Below are positions 1 through 8,437 of a DNA stretch of 64,000 nucleotides, piece by piece; positions within the stretch are counted from its first letter, which is position 1, and the number at the start of each line of letters is the position of its first letter. A program made the position numbers and the translations under genes. The stretch spans positions 62,001-126,000 of the forward strand of contig JBFLZW010000061.1 in the NCBI GenBank assembly GCA_040755755.1, written 5' to 3'. The DNA comes from a bacterium (GTDB lineage: Bacteria > SZUA-182 > DTGQ01). The notes beneath the pieces are model-generated. The model saw nothing but the letters and a program-made list of their open reading frames with translations. It made no database searches and was not told where the DNA came from.

Positions 1-465
1 TTCGGTTACTAACAGAGGGTCCCCGAATCCCTTGATGTAAAGAGGCCCCGAAACAACGCCCTCCGGAGACATCTGCCTGGCGTAGATAACGGTCGGAAAG
101 GAATAATCCGGTTTTAACCTGGCCAAGGCTGCGGCTGAAATGAACAGCTTTTGATTTGAGGCCGGAATAAACAGCTCGTCCGAGCACAGGTCAGCCAGTA
201 CCTGGCCGGTTGTCAGAGAGACAATATAGATGCCGGTCTTTATTTTCTTCATGGCCGGATGAGAGTAAAGGATAGACAAGACTTCATCCTGAAGGGGATG
301 GAGAATGGGCCTTCGTGCGGAACAGGAAGAGGTTTTGCCCTCTGCTTCTGCAGAGAGAGAAATACAGAACATAAGGCAGATAAAGACTGGAAGATAAGCA
401 AAAACCGGGAGAAAGAGCTTATTGAGAATTGGCTTTGTACATCGGTCAGTAGTTATAGGTTCCAT
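1..465 (-). CDS. dacB: D-alanyl-D-alanine carboxypeptidase/endopeptidase, PBP4 family (3'-truncated by window edge)
   Basis: The first 155 residues of a PBP4-type penicillin-binding protein, which trims peptidoglycan peptides in the periplasm. Reading down from an ATG at 463-465, the frame stays open to base 1. It shows a hydrophobic signal/anchor segment at about residues 17-37, then PASNQKL at about residues 102-108. This is the family's SxxK active-site motif with catalytic Ser and Lys. A GFGDPLL motif follows, also typical of PBP4. An in-frame ATG at 252 would remove the signal peptide, so the upstream start is preferred; an in-frame GTG lies two codons further up. The SxN and KTG motifs would lie beyond the window. 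It shares the strand of the redox operon but is separated from it by about 360 bases including a repeat, so it is probably transcribed separately. Confidence 0.85.
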   Translation of the reverse strand, partial: MEPITTDRCTKPILNKLFLPVFAYLPVFICLMFCISLSAEAEGKTSSCSARRPILHPLQDEVLSILYSHPAMKKIKTGIYIVSLTTGQVLADLCSDELFIPASNQKLFISAAALARLKPDYSFPTVIYARQMSPEGVVSGPLYIKGFGDPLLVTE

Positions 466-742
466 ATCCACGCAGGCTCCAATATCCGCAAGAAGTGATG
501 ATGACGACAGTATAAGTATTTACTATTTTGTGTATCACAACTGACCCTCGAAGGTCAAGAGAGATTATGGGATTTTCCACAAAAACCTTGACACTGCCTG
601 GATGATTTTTTATCCTTGAAATTTGAGGGTATATTCATTGAATAGATGAAAATAAGCCGAATAGCTGAAGGGATAGGAGGTTTTCGACCTGATGTCCGGA
701 AGGGATCGGATTTGCCTTGATTACAATCAAAAAGACAAAGGA

Positions 743-820
743 AAAAGCAAAGGACACCACAGAGACATAGAGGCACAGAGTTTTCACTCCGTGCCTTTGC
801 CCCCTCTGTGGACCTGAGCA
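743..820. repeat. Dispersed palindromic CACAGAG-type repeat, copy 1
   Basis: An imperfect inverted repeat. The left arm contains CCACAGAGACATAGAGGCA and the right arm GTGCCTTTGCCCCCTCTGTGG. Four related copies occur elsewhere in the window. It sits between the end of the cytochrome gene and the PBP4 gene. A 73-codon minus-strand frame starting inside it shows no family features and is not counted as a gene. Confidence 0.7.
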
Positions 821-823
821 GTT

Positions 824-1345
824 TTACGTCTCCTTAAATGAATTCGGATTATGGCATTCAGCGCAGTCTGTGCCGTTTTCTCCGTTATGCGCATCCTTAT
901 GACATTGAACACATTCATTCTTCGGTATCAGATAGCTGCCCTCTGGATGGCATGCCTGGCATTTCAGAAGGTTATGTTTTCCCTCCAGCGGCCATCCTGT
1001 CTTGCTGTGGTCGAACGATTCCTTGTCAAGATGAACAATCTGATACGAGCATCCGTGATGCTCTGAATGACAAAAGATGCACTGCCGGGAATTCTTGGAG
1101 TGAATCCCCGAATCCGCTTCGAGCTTGGCTTTGATTTCATCATGGCAGGCCAGGCATTTGGCCGTGTCGAGTCTTTTCCCCCTGGTGTGGCATGCATTGC
1201 AGTCACCTGTTGAATCAAGCTCCTGGTGTGCTGCCGAAAGGTCTCCGGGAGAAAACAACCTGGACCACCGGATATTGAAGCCAAAGTAAAAACTGAGGGC
1301 AAGGACAAGAATAATGAAAGCGGTAAATAAAAAAGTTCTCTTCAT
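824..1345 (-). CDS. Membrane-anchored hexaheme c-type cytochrome
   Basis: A 173-residue protein with an N-terminal membrane segment (about residues 5-24) and six CxxCH heme-binding motifs: CNACH, CLACH, CIFCH, CQACH, CVQCH and CAECH. The hemes would lie on the periplasmic side. Its ATG shares one base with the stop of the upstream membrane cytochrome gene (TAATG), which implies translational coupling; an in-frame ATG four codons earlier is less likely. As the last gene of a diaphorase operon it is the natural periplasmic electron acceptor or donor for the di-heme b subunit. The direction of electron flow and the final partner cannot be read from the sequence. Confidence 0.88.
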   Translation of the reverse strand: MKRTFLFTAFIILVLALSFYFGFNIRWSRLFSPGDLSAAHQELDSTGDCNACHTRGKRLDTAKCLACHDEIKAKLEADSGIHSKNSRQCIFCHSEHHGCSYQIVHLDKESFDHSKTGWPLEGKHNLLKCQACHPEGSYLIPKNECVQCHKDAHNGENGTDCAECHNPNSFKET

Positions 1346-2226
1346 TAGAATATCCACCTATATCCCCAATAAACGGTCACCATTATGTGAAGGGTTGCCA
1401 GGATAAATAACAGGTAACTACAAACCTTATGGATAATCTCCCATTTATTCAACGCGGACAGATATACATCGAGAACGGAAATGTAGCGCACTTCACGAAT
1501 CCTCTTGATAAGCTCATCCCCCCAGGTACGCAAGACCTTGTATTCTTCATGCTCGGCATCGGTATATCTGTCATTGATGAGGGTGAGCAGCTCTTCCGTC
1601 TCTCTTCGGATGAATCTCCACTGCTTGATGGCATCGATTATACCACAGGTACAGGGAAAACCGGGCGGCTTTACCTCCTGAATCCTCTTGATAATCGGTG
1701 AGATCTTACTGGCCTCTCGTAAATCCCTCTCGATGAGATGATCTATGGCATAGAGCGGTTCGTATATTTTGGATATTCCCCAAAAGCAGTAGCTGAAGAA
1801 TACCCTGCCGAAAATTCCCGAAATGACCGTCACCACCATCAGCCAGAAAGCAACACCCACCAGGCCCTTGGTGGCAAATCCAGAATGGAAGAAAATGAGG
1901 ACAGGTCCGAGAATACCAAAGAATATATGGACTTCGAGCCATAGGGAGAGCGGCCCCAGACATTCGAGCTTTTCCACCCTCTTGCGCAGAAAGTACAGGA
2001 TATAGGACAGAAACATTAAAATGGTTCCGATAATACCCAGGGCATGACCGACGGTTCCCGAGGGCTTAAGATCGGCATGGAGCAGGGAATGGAGGTGCTG
2101 CTCGTATTCGGAAACAGCAAGATAGGGCCGATAGAGCGTGAAAAGGTACCCTGCGATCAAACAAACCATTAAAATCCAGGTGATCTGAAAAATGGAGTTG
2201 AGGTTTTTAGTCGTTGATTCAGACAT
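1345..2226 (-). CDS. Di-heme b-type membrane cytochrome subunit
   Basis: A 293-residue membrane protein with about five transmembrane helices: roughly residues 14-34, 60-80, 96-118, 120-145 and 262-285. Two helices each carry a pair of histidines exactly 14 residues apart (VH...FH in the third, IH...LH in the fifth). This is the spacing used for two stacked b hemes in ferric-reductase-like cytochromes. A long cytoplasmic stretch of about 110 residues, with a CTC motif, separates helices 4 and 5. The start chosen (ATG at 2224-2226) overlaps the end of the iron-sulfur subunit gene by 8 bases; a start 9 codons upstream is also open. Inferred role: transmembrane electron conduit between the soluble NuoEFG-like module and the hexaheme cytochrome. 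No exact family name could be assigned. Confidence 0.75.
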   Translation of the reverse strand: MSESTTKNLNSIFQITWILMVCLIAGYLFTLYRPYLAVSEYEQHLHSLLHADLKPSGTVGHALGIIGTILMFLSYILYFLRKRVEKLECLGPLSLWLEVHIFFGILGPVLIFFHSGFATKGLVGVAFWLMVVTVISGIFGRVFFSYCFWGISKIYEPLYAIDHLIERDLREASKISPIIKRIQEVKPPGFPCTCGIIDAIKQWRFIRRETEELLTLINDRYTDAEHEEYKVLRTWGDELIKRIREVRYISVLDVYLSALNKWEIIHKVCSYLLFILATLHIMVTVYWGYRWIF

Positions 2227-3439
2227 TTTTTCCCTCTGCATTTGCTTCTTCAAGTGAATATTTTAAAAGGTCTCGTAATTCCACGTTAATAGATCCTTTA
2301 TTCTTGTCGAGGAATTCCTTGATGGTCATATCCTTGAGAGCACCGGTAGGACAATTGTTGACACAGGCCCGGTTATTATAACCCGCACAACTGTCACATT
2401 TCACGGCAACCCGTGCCAGGCGTTTTTTGCGAACCTTCTGATCGATATGATCCAGGGTAATGGCCTGAGTTGGACAGACCTTGGCGCACTCGGCACAACC
2501 GGTGCAGGCGTCGGTAAGTTCCATAAAGGGAGTACCGATTTTACGGTGAATGCCCCGGTGGGAAAATCCGATGGCATTGGCCCCGATTACCTCATCGCAA
2601 ACGCGGACGCACAGACCACACAGGATGCATTTGTCAGCCTCAAGCCTTATACTGAAGCGGGTCTTTTCGATTCCCAGAGATATGGCCATATCTCTGATTA
2701 CCTCGGCATCAGGGCATCTGGCCATGAGCAATTCCAGGATCATCTTGCGGACGTTTTTCACATTTTCCGTCGATGTTTTCACCACAATGCCCTCTTGTAT
2801 CGGGAACATGCACGAGGGGTGGAGGCGGGTCATCTTGCCAACGGTGATCTCGACCAGGCAGATGCGGCATGCACCCAACCGGCTTACGGAGGGGTGGTAG
2901 CACAGGGTGGGGATATAGATGCCATACCGTTTCGCCACATCCAGTACCGTCTCGTCTTTCCGCCCCACAACCGGCTGCCCATCGATCGTAAACCGTAAAA
3001 GCTCTTCCTGGGGCCGGTATTCGAGTATTACCCGCTCCTGCTGCTCATGAGGCCTGCGTTCGAGGCAATCATGAATAAGATGGGGAAGAATTGTCGTATA
3101 CTCTTCAGTTTTTATAAGGCAATTGGTTACCCCCTCCTTAAGGATATCTACGGCTTTTGCTTCATACTTTTGGCTCAGGAGCATAATTACCGGTTTTTTG
3201 AAATTATGCACCGTTTTAATAATTCGAAAAGCTTCAAGGCCATTCTTGCGAGGGAGGTCATAATTGATAACGATCAAGTCATAGACAGGAGCTTTTTCCA
3301 GGCAGCCAAAACCTTCCTCGGCAGACTGGACATGCTCTACGATGATAGATTCATCGAAATTATGCAATTCTCTTCTGATAAGCTTGGCATGAATTGGATC
3401 ATCCTCGATCAATAAAATCGTGGTCACAGGTTTTTCCAT
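2219..3439 (-). CDS. Receiver domain fused to HoxU/NuoG-like iron-sulfur subunit
   Basis: A 406-residue fusion. Residues 1-125 form a CheY-like receiver: acidic pocket E12-D13-D14, conserved Lys at K110 and Ser at S89. The position of the phosphorylated Asp holds Asn59 (motif VINYDLPRKNG), so normal phosphorylation is doubtful. Residues 145-225 form a plant-type 2Fe-2S domain with C180, C191, C194 and C210. Residues 268-365 carry three Cys-rich cluster motifs: C271/274/277/281, C312/315/318/322 and C348/351/359/363. The usual His-Cys3 cluster of NuoG is absent. It sits between the NuoF-like and b-type cytochrome genes and overlaps the latter by 8 bases, so it should carry electrons between them. 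The reading frame is continuous through the domain junction, so this is a true fusion in this sequence. Confidence 0.85.
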   Translation of the reverse strand: MEKPVTTILLIEDDPIHAKLIRRELHNFDESIIVEHVQSAEEGFGCLEKAPVYDLIVINYDLPRKNGLEAFRIIKTVHNFKKPVIMLLSQKYEAKAVDILKEGVTNCLIKTEEYTTILPHLIHDCLERRPHEQQERVILEYRPQEELLRFTIDGQPVVGRKDETVLDVAKRYGIYIPTLCYHPSVSRLGACRICLVEITVGKMTRLHPSCMFPIQEGIVVKTSTENVKNVRKMILELLMARCPDAEVIRDMAISLGIEKTRFSIRLEADKCILCGLCVRVCDEVIGANAIGFSHRGIHRKIGTPFMELTDACTGCAECAKVCPTQAITLDHIDQKVRKKRLARVAVKCDSCAGYNNRACVNNCPTGALKDMTIKEFLDKNKGSINVELRDLLKYSLEEANAEGKNV

Positions 3440-3460
3440 CCGTCATCACCCCTTCCCGTT

Positions 3461-5308
3461 CTACTCTACCCAAACAGCGTGCTTGGGGCAGGATTGGAAA
3501 CAAATCCCACACCGTATACACTTTGATTCATTAATTGTATGGACAGCTTTCTTCTCGCCGCTGATTGCCCCCTCAGGACACTGGCGGGCACACTTGGTGC
3601 AGCCGATGCATTTTTCCGGATCGATCCCGTATTTGATAAGGGCTTTACACACCTTGGCCGGACATCGCTTATCCTGAATGTGGGCCAGGTATTCATGCTC
3701 GAAATATCTCAAGGTAGCCAGGACAGGATTGGCAGATGTCTGACCGAGAGCGCATAGAGCGGAGCTTTTGATATTCGGGGCAAGCTCCCGCAGGAGCTGC
3801 AAATCCTCCATAGTCCCCTGCCCTTTGGTAAACCGGGTAACGATACTCAACATCTGGGTAATCCCCTCACGGCAGGGCACGCACTTGCCGCACGACTCAT
3901 CCTGAAGAAAAGTCAGGAAGTAGCGGGCCACATCCACCATGCAGGTATTTTCATCCATGACAATCATACCGCCGGAGCCCATCATGGAGCCGACTTCGGT
4001 AAGCTTGTCGAAGTCAATCGTCAGATCGAGCAACTGCTCGGGCAGACATCCCCCTGATGGACCGCCGGTTTGAACGGCTTTGAATTTTTTGTTGTTCGGT
4101 ATGCCGCCCCCGATATCAAAGATAATCTGCCGCAGCGTAGTTCCCATCGGAACTTCCACCAGTCCGGTGTTATTGATTTTCCCGACCAGGGAAAAAACCT
4201 TGGTGCCTTTACTGCCTTCGGTACCGAAACTCGTAAACCAGGTCGCCCCCCGGTCCATGATAATCGGAATGTTGGCATAGGTTTCCACATTGTTGATTAA
4301 GGTCGGCTTGCCCCAGAGTCCCTTTTGAGCCGGAAACGGGGGTTTGGGTTTTGGCGTGCCTTCACGGCCTTCGATGGACATGATCAAAGCTGTCTCCTCG
4401 CCGCAGACAAAGGCACCGCTCCCTTTACTGATAGCGATATCAAAAGAAAATCCTGATCCAAGAATATCTTCACCTAACAGGTTATGTTCACGGGTGCTCT
4501 TGAGGGCCAGATTGAGATGATGGACGGCCAGAGGATATTCCGCCCGGATATAGACATAGCCTTTGCTCGATCCTATTGCCCTGGCAGCTATGGTCATGCC
4601 TTCAATGACAGCGAAGGGATTGCCTTCCATGATGCTTCGATCCATGTAGGCACCGGGATCGCCTTCATCCGCATTGCAGACCACATATTTTTGATCCGCC
4701 TTGCTCTCCGAGGTGAATTTCCATTTTAATCCGGTCGGAAATCCGCCGCCGCCTCTCCCCCGGAGGCATGAGTCGATGACCTCTTTGATGATATCTTCCG
4801 GGCTCAGCTCGAACAGGCATTTCGACAGGGAAGCAAATCCATTGAAGGCAATGTAATCCTCGATCGAGGTGGGATCGATATGACCATTATTTTTCAGGAC
4901 GATCCGCTTCTGACCTTTGTAAAAAGGAATGTCCTTCTCATATACTATCTTATTCCCGGTGGCCGGATCTTTGTAGAGGAGCCGGTCGATAATGTTGCCC
5001 TTCTGGATAGTCTCTTCGATAATCTCTTTGGTATCCTCAGGGGTAATTCTATTGTAGAAAATCCCCTGCGGTCCGATAACCACCAAAGGTCCCAATTCAC
5101 AGAAGCCATGACATCCGGATACCAGGAGCCGTATCTTATCGGTAAGACCCAGTTGGGCCAGATTATCTTTAAAAGCCGCGATTACCTTCTCGCAACTATA
5201 CGCACGGCAGCCTGTCCCCCCGCAAACCGTGATCCGGGGCTGATTGTAATCAATCTTTTGATTAATACTTTTCCGCAAATCTCTCAAGTCTTTAGCTGAT
5301 CTTAACAC
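3461..5308 (-). CDS. NuoF/HndC-like NAD(P)H-binding flavoprotein subunit with C-terminal 2x[4Fe-4S]
   Basis: A 615-residue diaphorase subunit. The N-terminus (residues 25-80) is a thioredoxin-like 2Fe-2S domain with C29, C34, C66 and C70. The centre is the NuoF fold, with the Gly-rich FMN/NADH motif RGRGGGGFPTGLKW and later GAFVCGEETALI. An N3-type 4Fe-4S motif ESCGKCVPCREG follows. The C-terminus has two ferredoxin motifs, CIGCTKCARQCP and CIRCGICFQSCP. This layout is that of HndC/HydB subunits of NAD(P)-linked hydrogenases and formate dehydrogenases. It would oxidise NAD(P)H, or reduce NAD(P)+, through FMN in the cytoplasm. No hydrogenase or formate dehydrogenase catalytic subunit is adjacent; the downstream genes are membrane and periplasmic cytochromes instead. 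Confidence 0.93.
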   Translation of the reverse strand: MLRSAKDLRDLRKSINQKIDYNQPRITVCGGTGCRAYSCEKVIAAFKDNLAQLGLTDKIRLLVSGCHGFCELGPLVVIGPQGIFYNRITPEDTKEIIEETIQKGNIIDRLLYKDPATGNKIVYEKDIPFYKGQKRIVLKNNGHIDPTSIEDYIAFNGFASLSKCLFELSPEDIIKEVIDSCLRGRGGGGFPTGLKWKFTSESKADQKYVVCNADEGDPGAYMDRSIMEGNPFAVIEGMTIAARAIGSSKGYVYIRAEYPLAVHHLNLALKSTREHNLLGEDILGSGFSFDIAISKGSGAFVCGEETALIMSIEGREGTPKPKPPFPAQKGLWGKPTLINNVETYANIPIIMDRGATWFTSFGTEGSKGTKVFSLVGKINNTGLVEVPMGTTLRQIIFDIGGGIPNNKKFKAVQTGGPSGGCLPEQLLDLTIDFDKLTEVGSMMGSGGMIVMDENTCMVDVARYFLTFLQDESCGKCVPCREGITQMLSIVTRFTKGQGTMEDLQLLRELAPNIKSSALCALGQTSANPVLATLRYFEHEYLAHIQDKRCPAKVCKALIKYGIDPEKCIGCTKCARQCPEGAISGEKKAVHTINESKCIRCGICFQSCPKHAVWVE

Positions 5309-5358
5309 CAGAGATAACCCTCTTTCCTTATGAAATCAATACGCTCAAACTAGTATAA

Positions 5359-6237
5359 TCAATCAAATATTTTCAAAGTTGATTTCACTTTATCGGGAGT
5401 TAATTTTCCGAAATATTCACCATCAATGACCATTACCGGGCCGAGTGCACAGGCACCCAGGCAATTGACAACTTCCAGGGTGAATTTCAGATCCTCGGTT
5501 GTCTCACCTGCCTTTATTTTCAGGCATCGTTCCAGTTCCTCCAGAATCTTGCCTGATCCCCTGACGTGACAGGCCGTTCCCATACAGACGCTGATAATAT
5601 GGCGCCCTCGAGGAACAAGACTGAAGGCATTGTAAAAAGTTGCCACGTTGTAAATACGGCTTAAAGGAATTCGGGTCTTGTGAGCAACACTGATCAGCAC
5701 CTCTTTGGGAAGATAGTTGAACTCGACTTGGATATCCTGCAAAATGGCCATAAGGGCGCTTGAATTCCTGGGGTATCGATTGATTATCTCATCGACCTTA
5801 CTCTCGGAGAACGACCCTCCATCCCCTGAATCACCACCCCCGCCATTTCCCTGAGCCTCTTCCAGAGATTTTCGCCCCGGATTCAGGAAGCTCATCAATT
5901 TATCCCAAAATGAGTATTCCTGTTCCTGCTTCGAGAAAACAAGGATGGCGTTATAGGGACAGCTTCTCATGCAGAGTCCGCAGCCGACACAGTTGTCCGT
6001 TACGATGATATGCCCTTCGGCATCTCTTTCAACACCATGACGGTTGCAGGCTTCTATACATTTAGGGTTTCGACAGATTTTGCAAAGGTTGGGAATAAGA
6101 CTGATGCCGATGAGAGCGGACCGGTCTCTGACATGCCTTGAAACATCCTTGTGTCTTCTCTTGCAGGCATCGATGCAGTTACCGCAATTAAGGCATTGCT
6201 TGATATCACAGACAACTATTCTTTTCGTGTTTATCAT
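5359..6237 (-). CDS. Ferredoxin (4Fe-4S) - NuoE/HndA-like fusion subunit
   Basis: A 292-residue fusion. The first 105 residues resemble HycB/CooF-type polyferredoxins: C15/C18/C21/C25, a CKICRNPKCIEAC block and CVGCGLCMRSCP. A flexible Gly/Ser-rich linker (about residues 128-145) follows. The last 145 residues form a NuoE-like 24-kDa subunit, with helical IINRYP..., ATFYNAF and a thioredoxin-like 2Fe-2S site with paired cysteines in CMGTAC and CLGAC. It is the first large gene of the operon, 50 bases before the NuoF-like gene. The added ferredoxin part suggests a second electron entry or exit besides NAD(P)H, for example a soluble ferredoxin. That would be needed for bifurcation, but bifurcation itself is only a possibility. 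Confidence 0.9.
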   Translation of the reverse strand: MINTKRIVVCDIKQCLNCGNCIDACKRRHKDVSRHVRDRSALIGISLIPNLCKICRNPKCIEACNRHGVERDAEGHIIVTDNCVGCGLCMRSCPYNAILVFSKQEQEYSFWDKLMSFLNPGRKSLEEAQGNGGGGDSGDGGSFSESKVDEIINRYPRNSSALMAILQDIQVEFNYLPKEVLISVAHKTRIPLSRIYNVATFYNAFSLVPRGRHIISVCMGTACHVRGSGKILEELERCLKIKAGETTEDLKFTLEVVNCLGACALGPVMVIDGEYFGKLTPDKVKSTLKIFD

Positions 6238-6309
6238 GGCTCATATATTATCCTGAAAGATGAGTTAGAATGACGTTTTATATAAGGTTATACCTGGGGA
6301 CACGGTTTA

Positions 6310-6456
6310 TCATTGCTGATATAAAGGCCGAGCCAGGCTGCCGGAATATGGATTTAAGTATTTCAGATGTGCGAATGTCGTTTTTACGGGGAATGGTGCT
6401 GTGAAGGCGGATTTCTCTCTCTTTTCCCTATCGATAAAACAGCTTTCCTTAACCAT
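6310..6456 (-). CDS. Possible 48-residue leader protein of the redox operon
   Basis: A short frame beginning at an ATG at 6454-6456, preceded at good distance by GGAGAGAGGAG, a strong ribosome-binding site. It ends 72 bases before the first redox gene and lies downstream of a good promoter on the same strand. The product is basic and contains one Cys; no family is recognised. It could be a genuine small protein, a leader affecting translation, or chance. Confidence 0.3.
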   Translation of the reverse strand: MVKESCFIDREKREKSAFTAPFPVKTTFAHLKYLNPYSGSLARPLYQQ

Positions 6457-6554
6457 ACACACTCCTCTCTCCTCAACCTCTTCAGGTTTATTGCTGGGTT
6501 ACCGGCTCTTCTTTCCGAGCCTTGTCTTTAAGCTTTTCTTGAAAAGCGTCCCTT

Positions 6555-6583
6555 ATGATATCGAACCATAATGATTTTGTCAA
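6555..6583 (-). promoter_or_regulatory. Sigma-70-type promoter for the redox operon
   Basis: On the minus strand, TTGACA and TATCAT are separated by exactly 17 bases. The consensus matches are 6/6 and 5/6. It points at the ferredoxin-NuoE gene about 310 bases downstream and would give a long leader that includes the possible 48-residue frame. Confidence 0.5.
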
Positions 6584-6908
6584 ACTAAAAATAAAACGAA
6601 GTTATATTTTTTACGATCTGGTTATGATAAAGCGTTTAACGGCTTTCTATTCCCCATTCAGCAGTTATATTCAGCAGTTATATATCGTAATGGACTGTCT
6701 CCTGTTCAGATGTGTTACGAAATTAACCGATTTTTTACGCATGTTTCAATAAATATACACTGCTTTCCAGCCTGAAATTAGAGAAAAATTTATGAGTCTT
6801 GCCTGCCGGTTGCCCCTACTTTTCGGATAAACCGAGATATTTTCACGACTTTCAGTGATGGAAGTTATCACGGGGGGTGAGGAAGGGGAGGGCTTTCGAA
6901 TGGGCGAT
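6584..6908. other. Intergenic region, no gene seen
   Basis: AT-rich stretch between the promoter of the redox operon and the end of livF, both on the minus strand. A 65-codon plus-strand frame at 6555-6752 has no signal or motif and is not accepted. No clear terminator hairpin was found for livF. Confidence 0.4.
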
Positions 6909-7616
6909 TTACTCTCCCAGGTAAGCCTTGCGGACCTGTTGATTATTGGCCAGATTCCAGGCTGTATCAGCTAAAACGAGGCTGCCGGTTTCAAGAATAT
7001 ACCCCCGGTGAGAGATTTCCAGGGCTTTCTGGGCATTCTGTTCAACCAGCAGGATCGATAATCCCTCCTGATTGATTCTGGCAATAATCTGAAAGATATT
7101 TTCCACGATCCGGGGAGCGAGCCCCAGTGAGGGTTCGTCCAGCAGGATGAGCTTTCCTCCGGCCAAAAGAGCCCTGCCGATAGCCAGCATCTGCTGCTCT
7201 CCGCCGGAGAGGGTGGCTCCGTATTGCTTTTGCCGCTGGTGGAGTACGGGAAAAAGGGTGAAGACACGATCGAGGTCCTGTCTGATCGCTTTTTTGTCCC
7301 GCCGCAGAAAAGCTGCCATTTCCAGGTTTTCGATCACCTTCAGGTTGGCAAAGATTCCCCGGCCTTCCGGAACATGGACAATACCCAGTTTGACGATCTC
7401 ATGAGAAGCAAGGCGGGTGATATTTATTCCCTCAAAGAAAATTTCACCCCCGAAGGGGCGGATCAGGCCGGATATGGCCCGCAGGATGCTGCTTTTCCCG
7501 GCTCCGTTGGCACCGAGCAGGGCCACGGTTTCAGCCCCGGCCACCTCGAAGGAAAGGCCCTTGACCGCCTGAATCTGCTGGTAGCGAAGATCGAGATTGC
7601 AGACCTTAAGCATCAT
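6909..7616 (-). CDS. livF: Branched-chain amino acid ABC transporter, ATP-binding protein LivF
   Basis: A 235-residue ABC ATPase of the LivF type, which powers high-affinity uptake of leucine, isoleucine, valine or similar amino acids. Walker A is GANGAGKS, the signature is LSGGEQQ, Walker B is LILLDEPSLGLAP, and the switch region LLVEQN replaces the usual His, as is normal for LivF. An ATG at 7614-7616 is chosen because GGAGGAAG lies just upstream and it overlaps the livG stop by 11 bases. Longer in-frame starts would run deep into livG. It is the last gene of the livM-livG-livF block. Confidence 0.95.
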   Translation of the reverse strand: MMLKVCNLDLRYQQIQAVKGLSFEVAGAETVALLGANGAGKSSILRAISGLIRPFGGEIFFEGINITRLASHEIVKLGIVHVPEGRGIFANLKVIENLEMAAFLRRDKKAIRQDLDRVFTLFPVLHQRQKQYGATLSGGEQQMLAIGRALLAGGKLILLDEPSLGLAPRIVENIFQIIARINQEGLSILLVEQNAQKALEISHRGYILETGSLVLADTAWNLANNQQVRKAYLGE

Positions 7617-8409
7617 CCCCCTGGCTTCCTCCTTCATGCCCTTTTCCCCGGTTCCCTCCTCCAAGGTAAGCCTCGATGACTTTGGGATCTTTCTGAATCG
7701 CTTCGGGAGTGCCCTCGGCAATCTTTTCCCCGAAATTCAGGACAATGATCCTCTCGCTGATCTCCATGATCATCCTCATCTGATGTTCGATGAGCAGGAT
7801 GGTCAGAGGGAATTCCCTGCGGATCCACCGGATCAGACCCATCAACTCATCCGTCTCGACGCGGTTCATGCCTGCTGCCGGCTCATCCAGGAGAAGAAGC
7901 CGGGCACCGGTGGCTACCGCCCGGGCAATCTCGACCCTGCGCTGGAGCCCGTAGGGCAGCTCGCGGGCCAGCTTGTGCTGCTCTGCGGTTAAATCAAAGG
8001 TCTTGAGCAAAGAAAGACTCAGGCCGGTAATGCGCTCCTCCTCCTGCTGAAAGTTTTTGCTCCGGATAATGGCATCCACAAGGTTGTACTTTTTTTGCAG
8101 GTGAAAGGCAAGCCGGACATTATCGAGCACACTCATCCGGCCAAACAGCCGGATATTCTGGAAGGTGCGCGAAATGCCGGCAGCGGCGATGAGGTGGGGT
8201 TTCTGGCCGGCAATCTCCCGGCCGTGAAATTGAATGCTTCCGCCATCCGGTACATAGAATCCGGTCAGAAGATTAAAGATGGTCGTCTTCCCGGCACCAT
8301 TGGGCCCGATAAGGGAAACGATCTCCCCCTGCCTGATGCGGGTGGAAAAATCTGAAACCGCCTTCAACCCGCCAAAGGATTTGTGAAGGCCATCTACCAG
8401 AAGCACCAT
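7606..8409 (-). CDS. livG: Branched-chain amino acid ABC transporter, ATP-binding protein LivG
   Basis: A 267-residue LivG-type ABC ATPase, partner of LivF on the cytoplasmic face of LivHM. It has Walker A GPNGAGKTT, the characteristic AAAGISRTFQNIRLF segment after the Q-loop, a signature region in LPYGLQRRVEIARA (LivG normally deviates from LSGGQ here), Walker B LLLLDEPAAGMN and a switch His in LIEHQM. The start ATG at 8407-8409 follows AAAGGGA. It lies 28 bases after livM and overlaps livF. The C-terminal GGxxGKGHEGGSQ tail is unusually glycine-rich, probably because it also contains the livF ribosome-binding site. Confidence 0.95.
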   Translation of the reverse strand: MVLLVDGLHKSFGGLKAVSDFSTRIRQGEIVSLIGPNGAGKTTIFNLLTGFYVPDGGSIQFHGREIAGQKPHLIAAAGISRTFQNIRLFGRMSVLDNVRLAFHLQKKYNLVDAIIRSKNFQQEEERITGLSLSLLKTFDLTAEQHKLARELPYGLQRRVEIARAVATGARLLLLDEPAAGMNRVETDELMGLIRWIRREFPLTILLIEHQMRMIMEISERIIVLNFGEKIAEGTPEAIQKDPKVIEAYLGGGNRGKGHEGGSQGDDA

Positions 8410-8437
8410 GGTATCGATCCCTTTGAGAGGTCCCTTT

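Noticed and set aside
555-776. 73-codon minus-strand frame beginning MPLCLCGVLCFF
   Set aside because: Its start lies in dispersed repeat copy 1 and the remainder has no features. It resembles a signal peptide only because the repeat encodes one in this direction.
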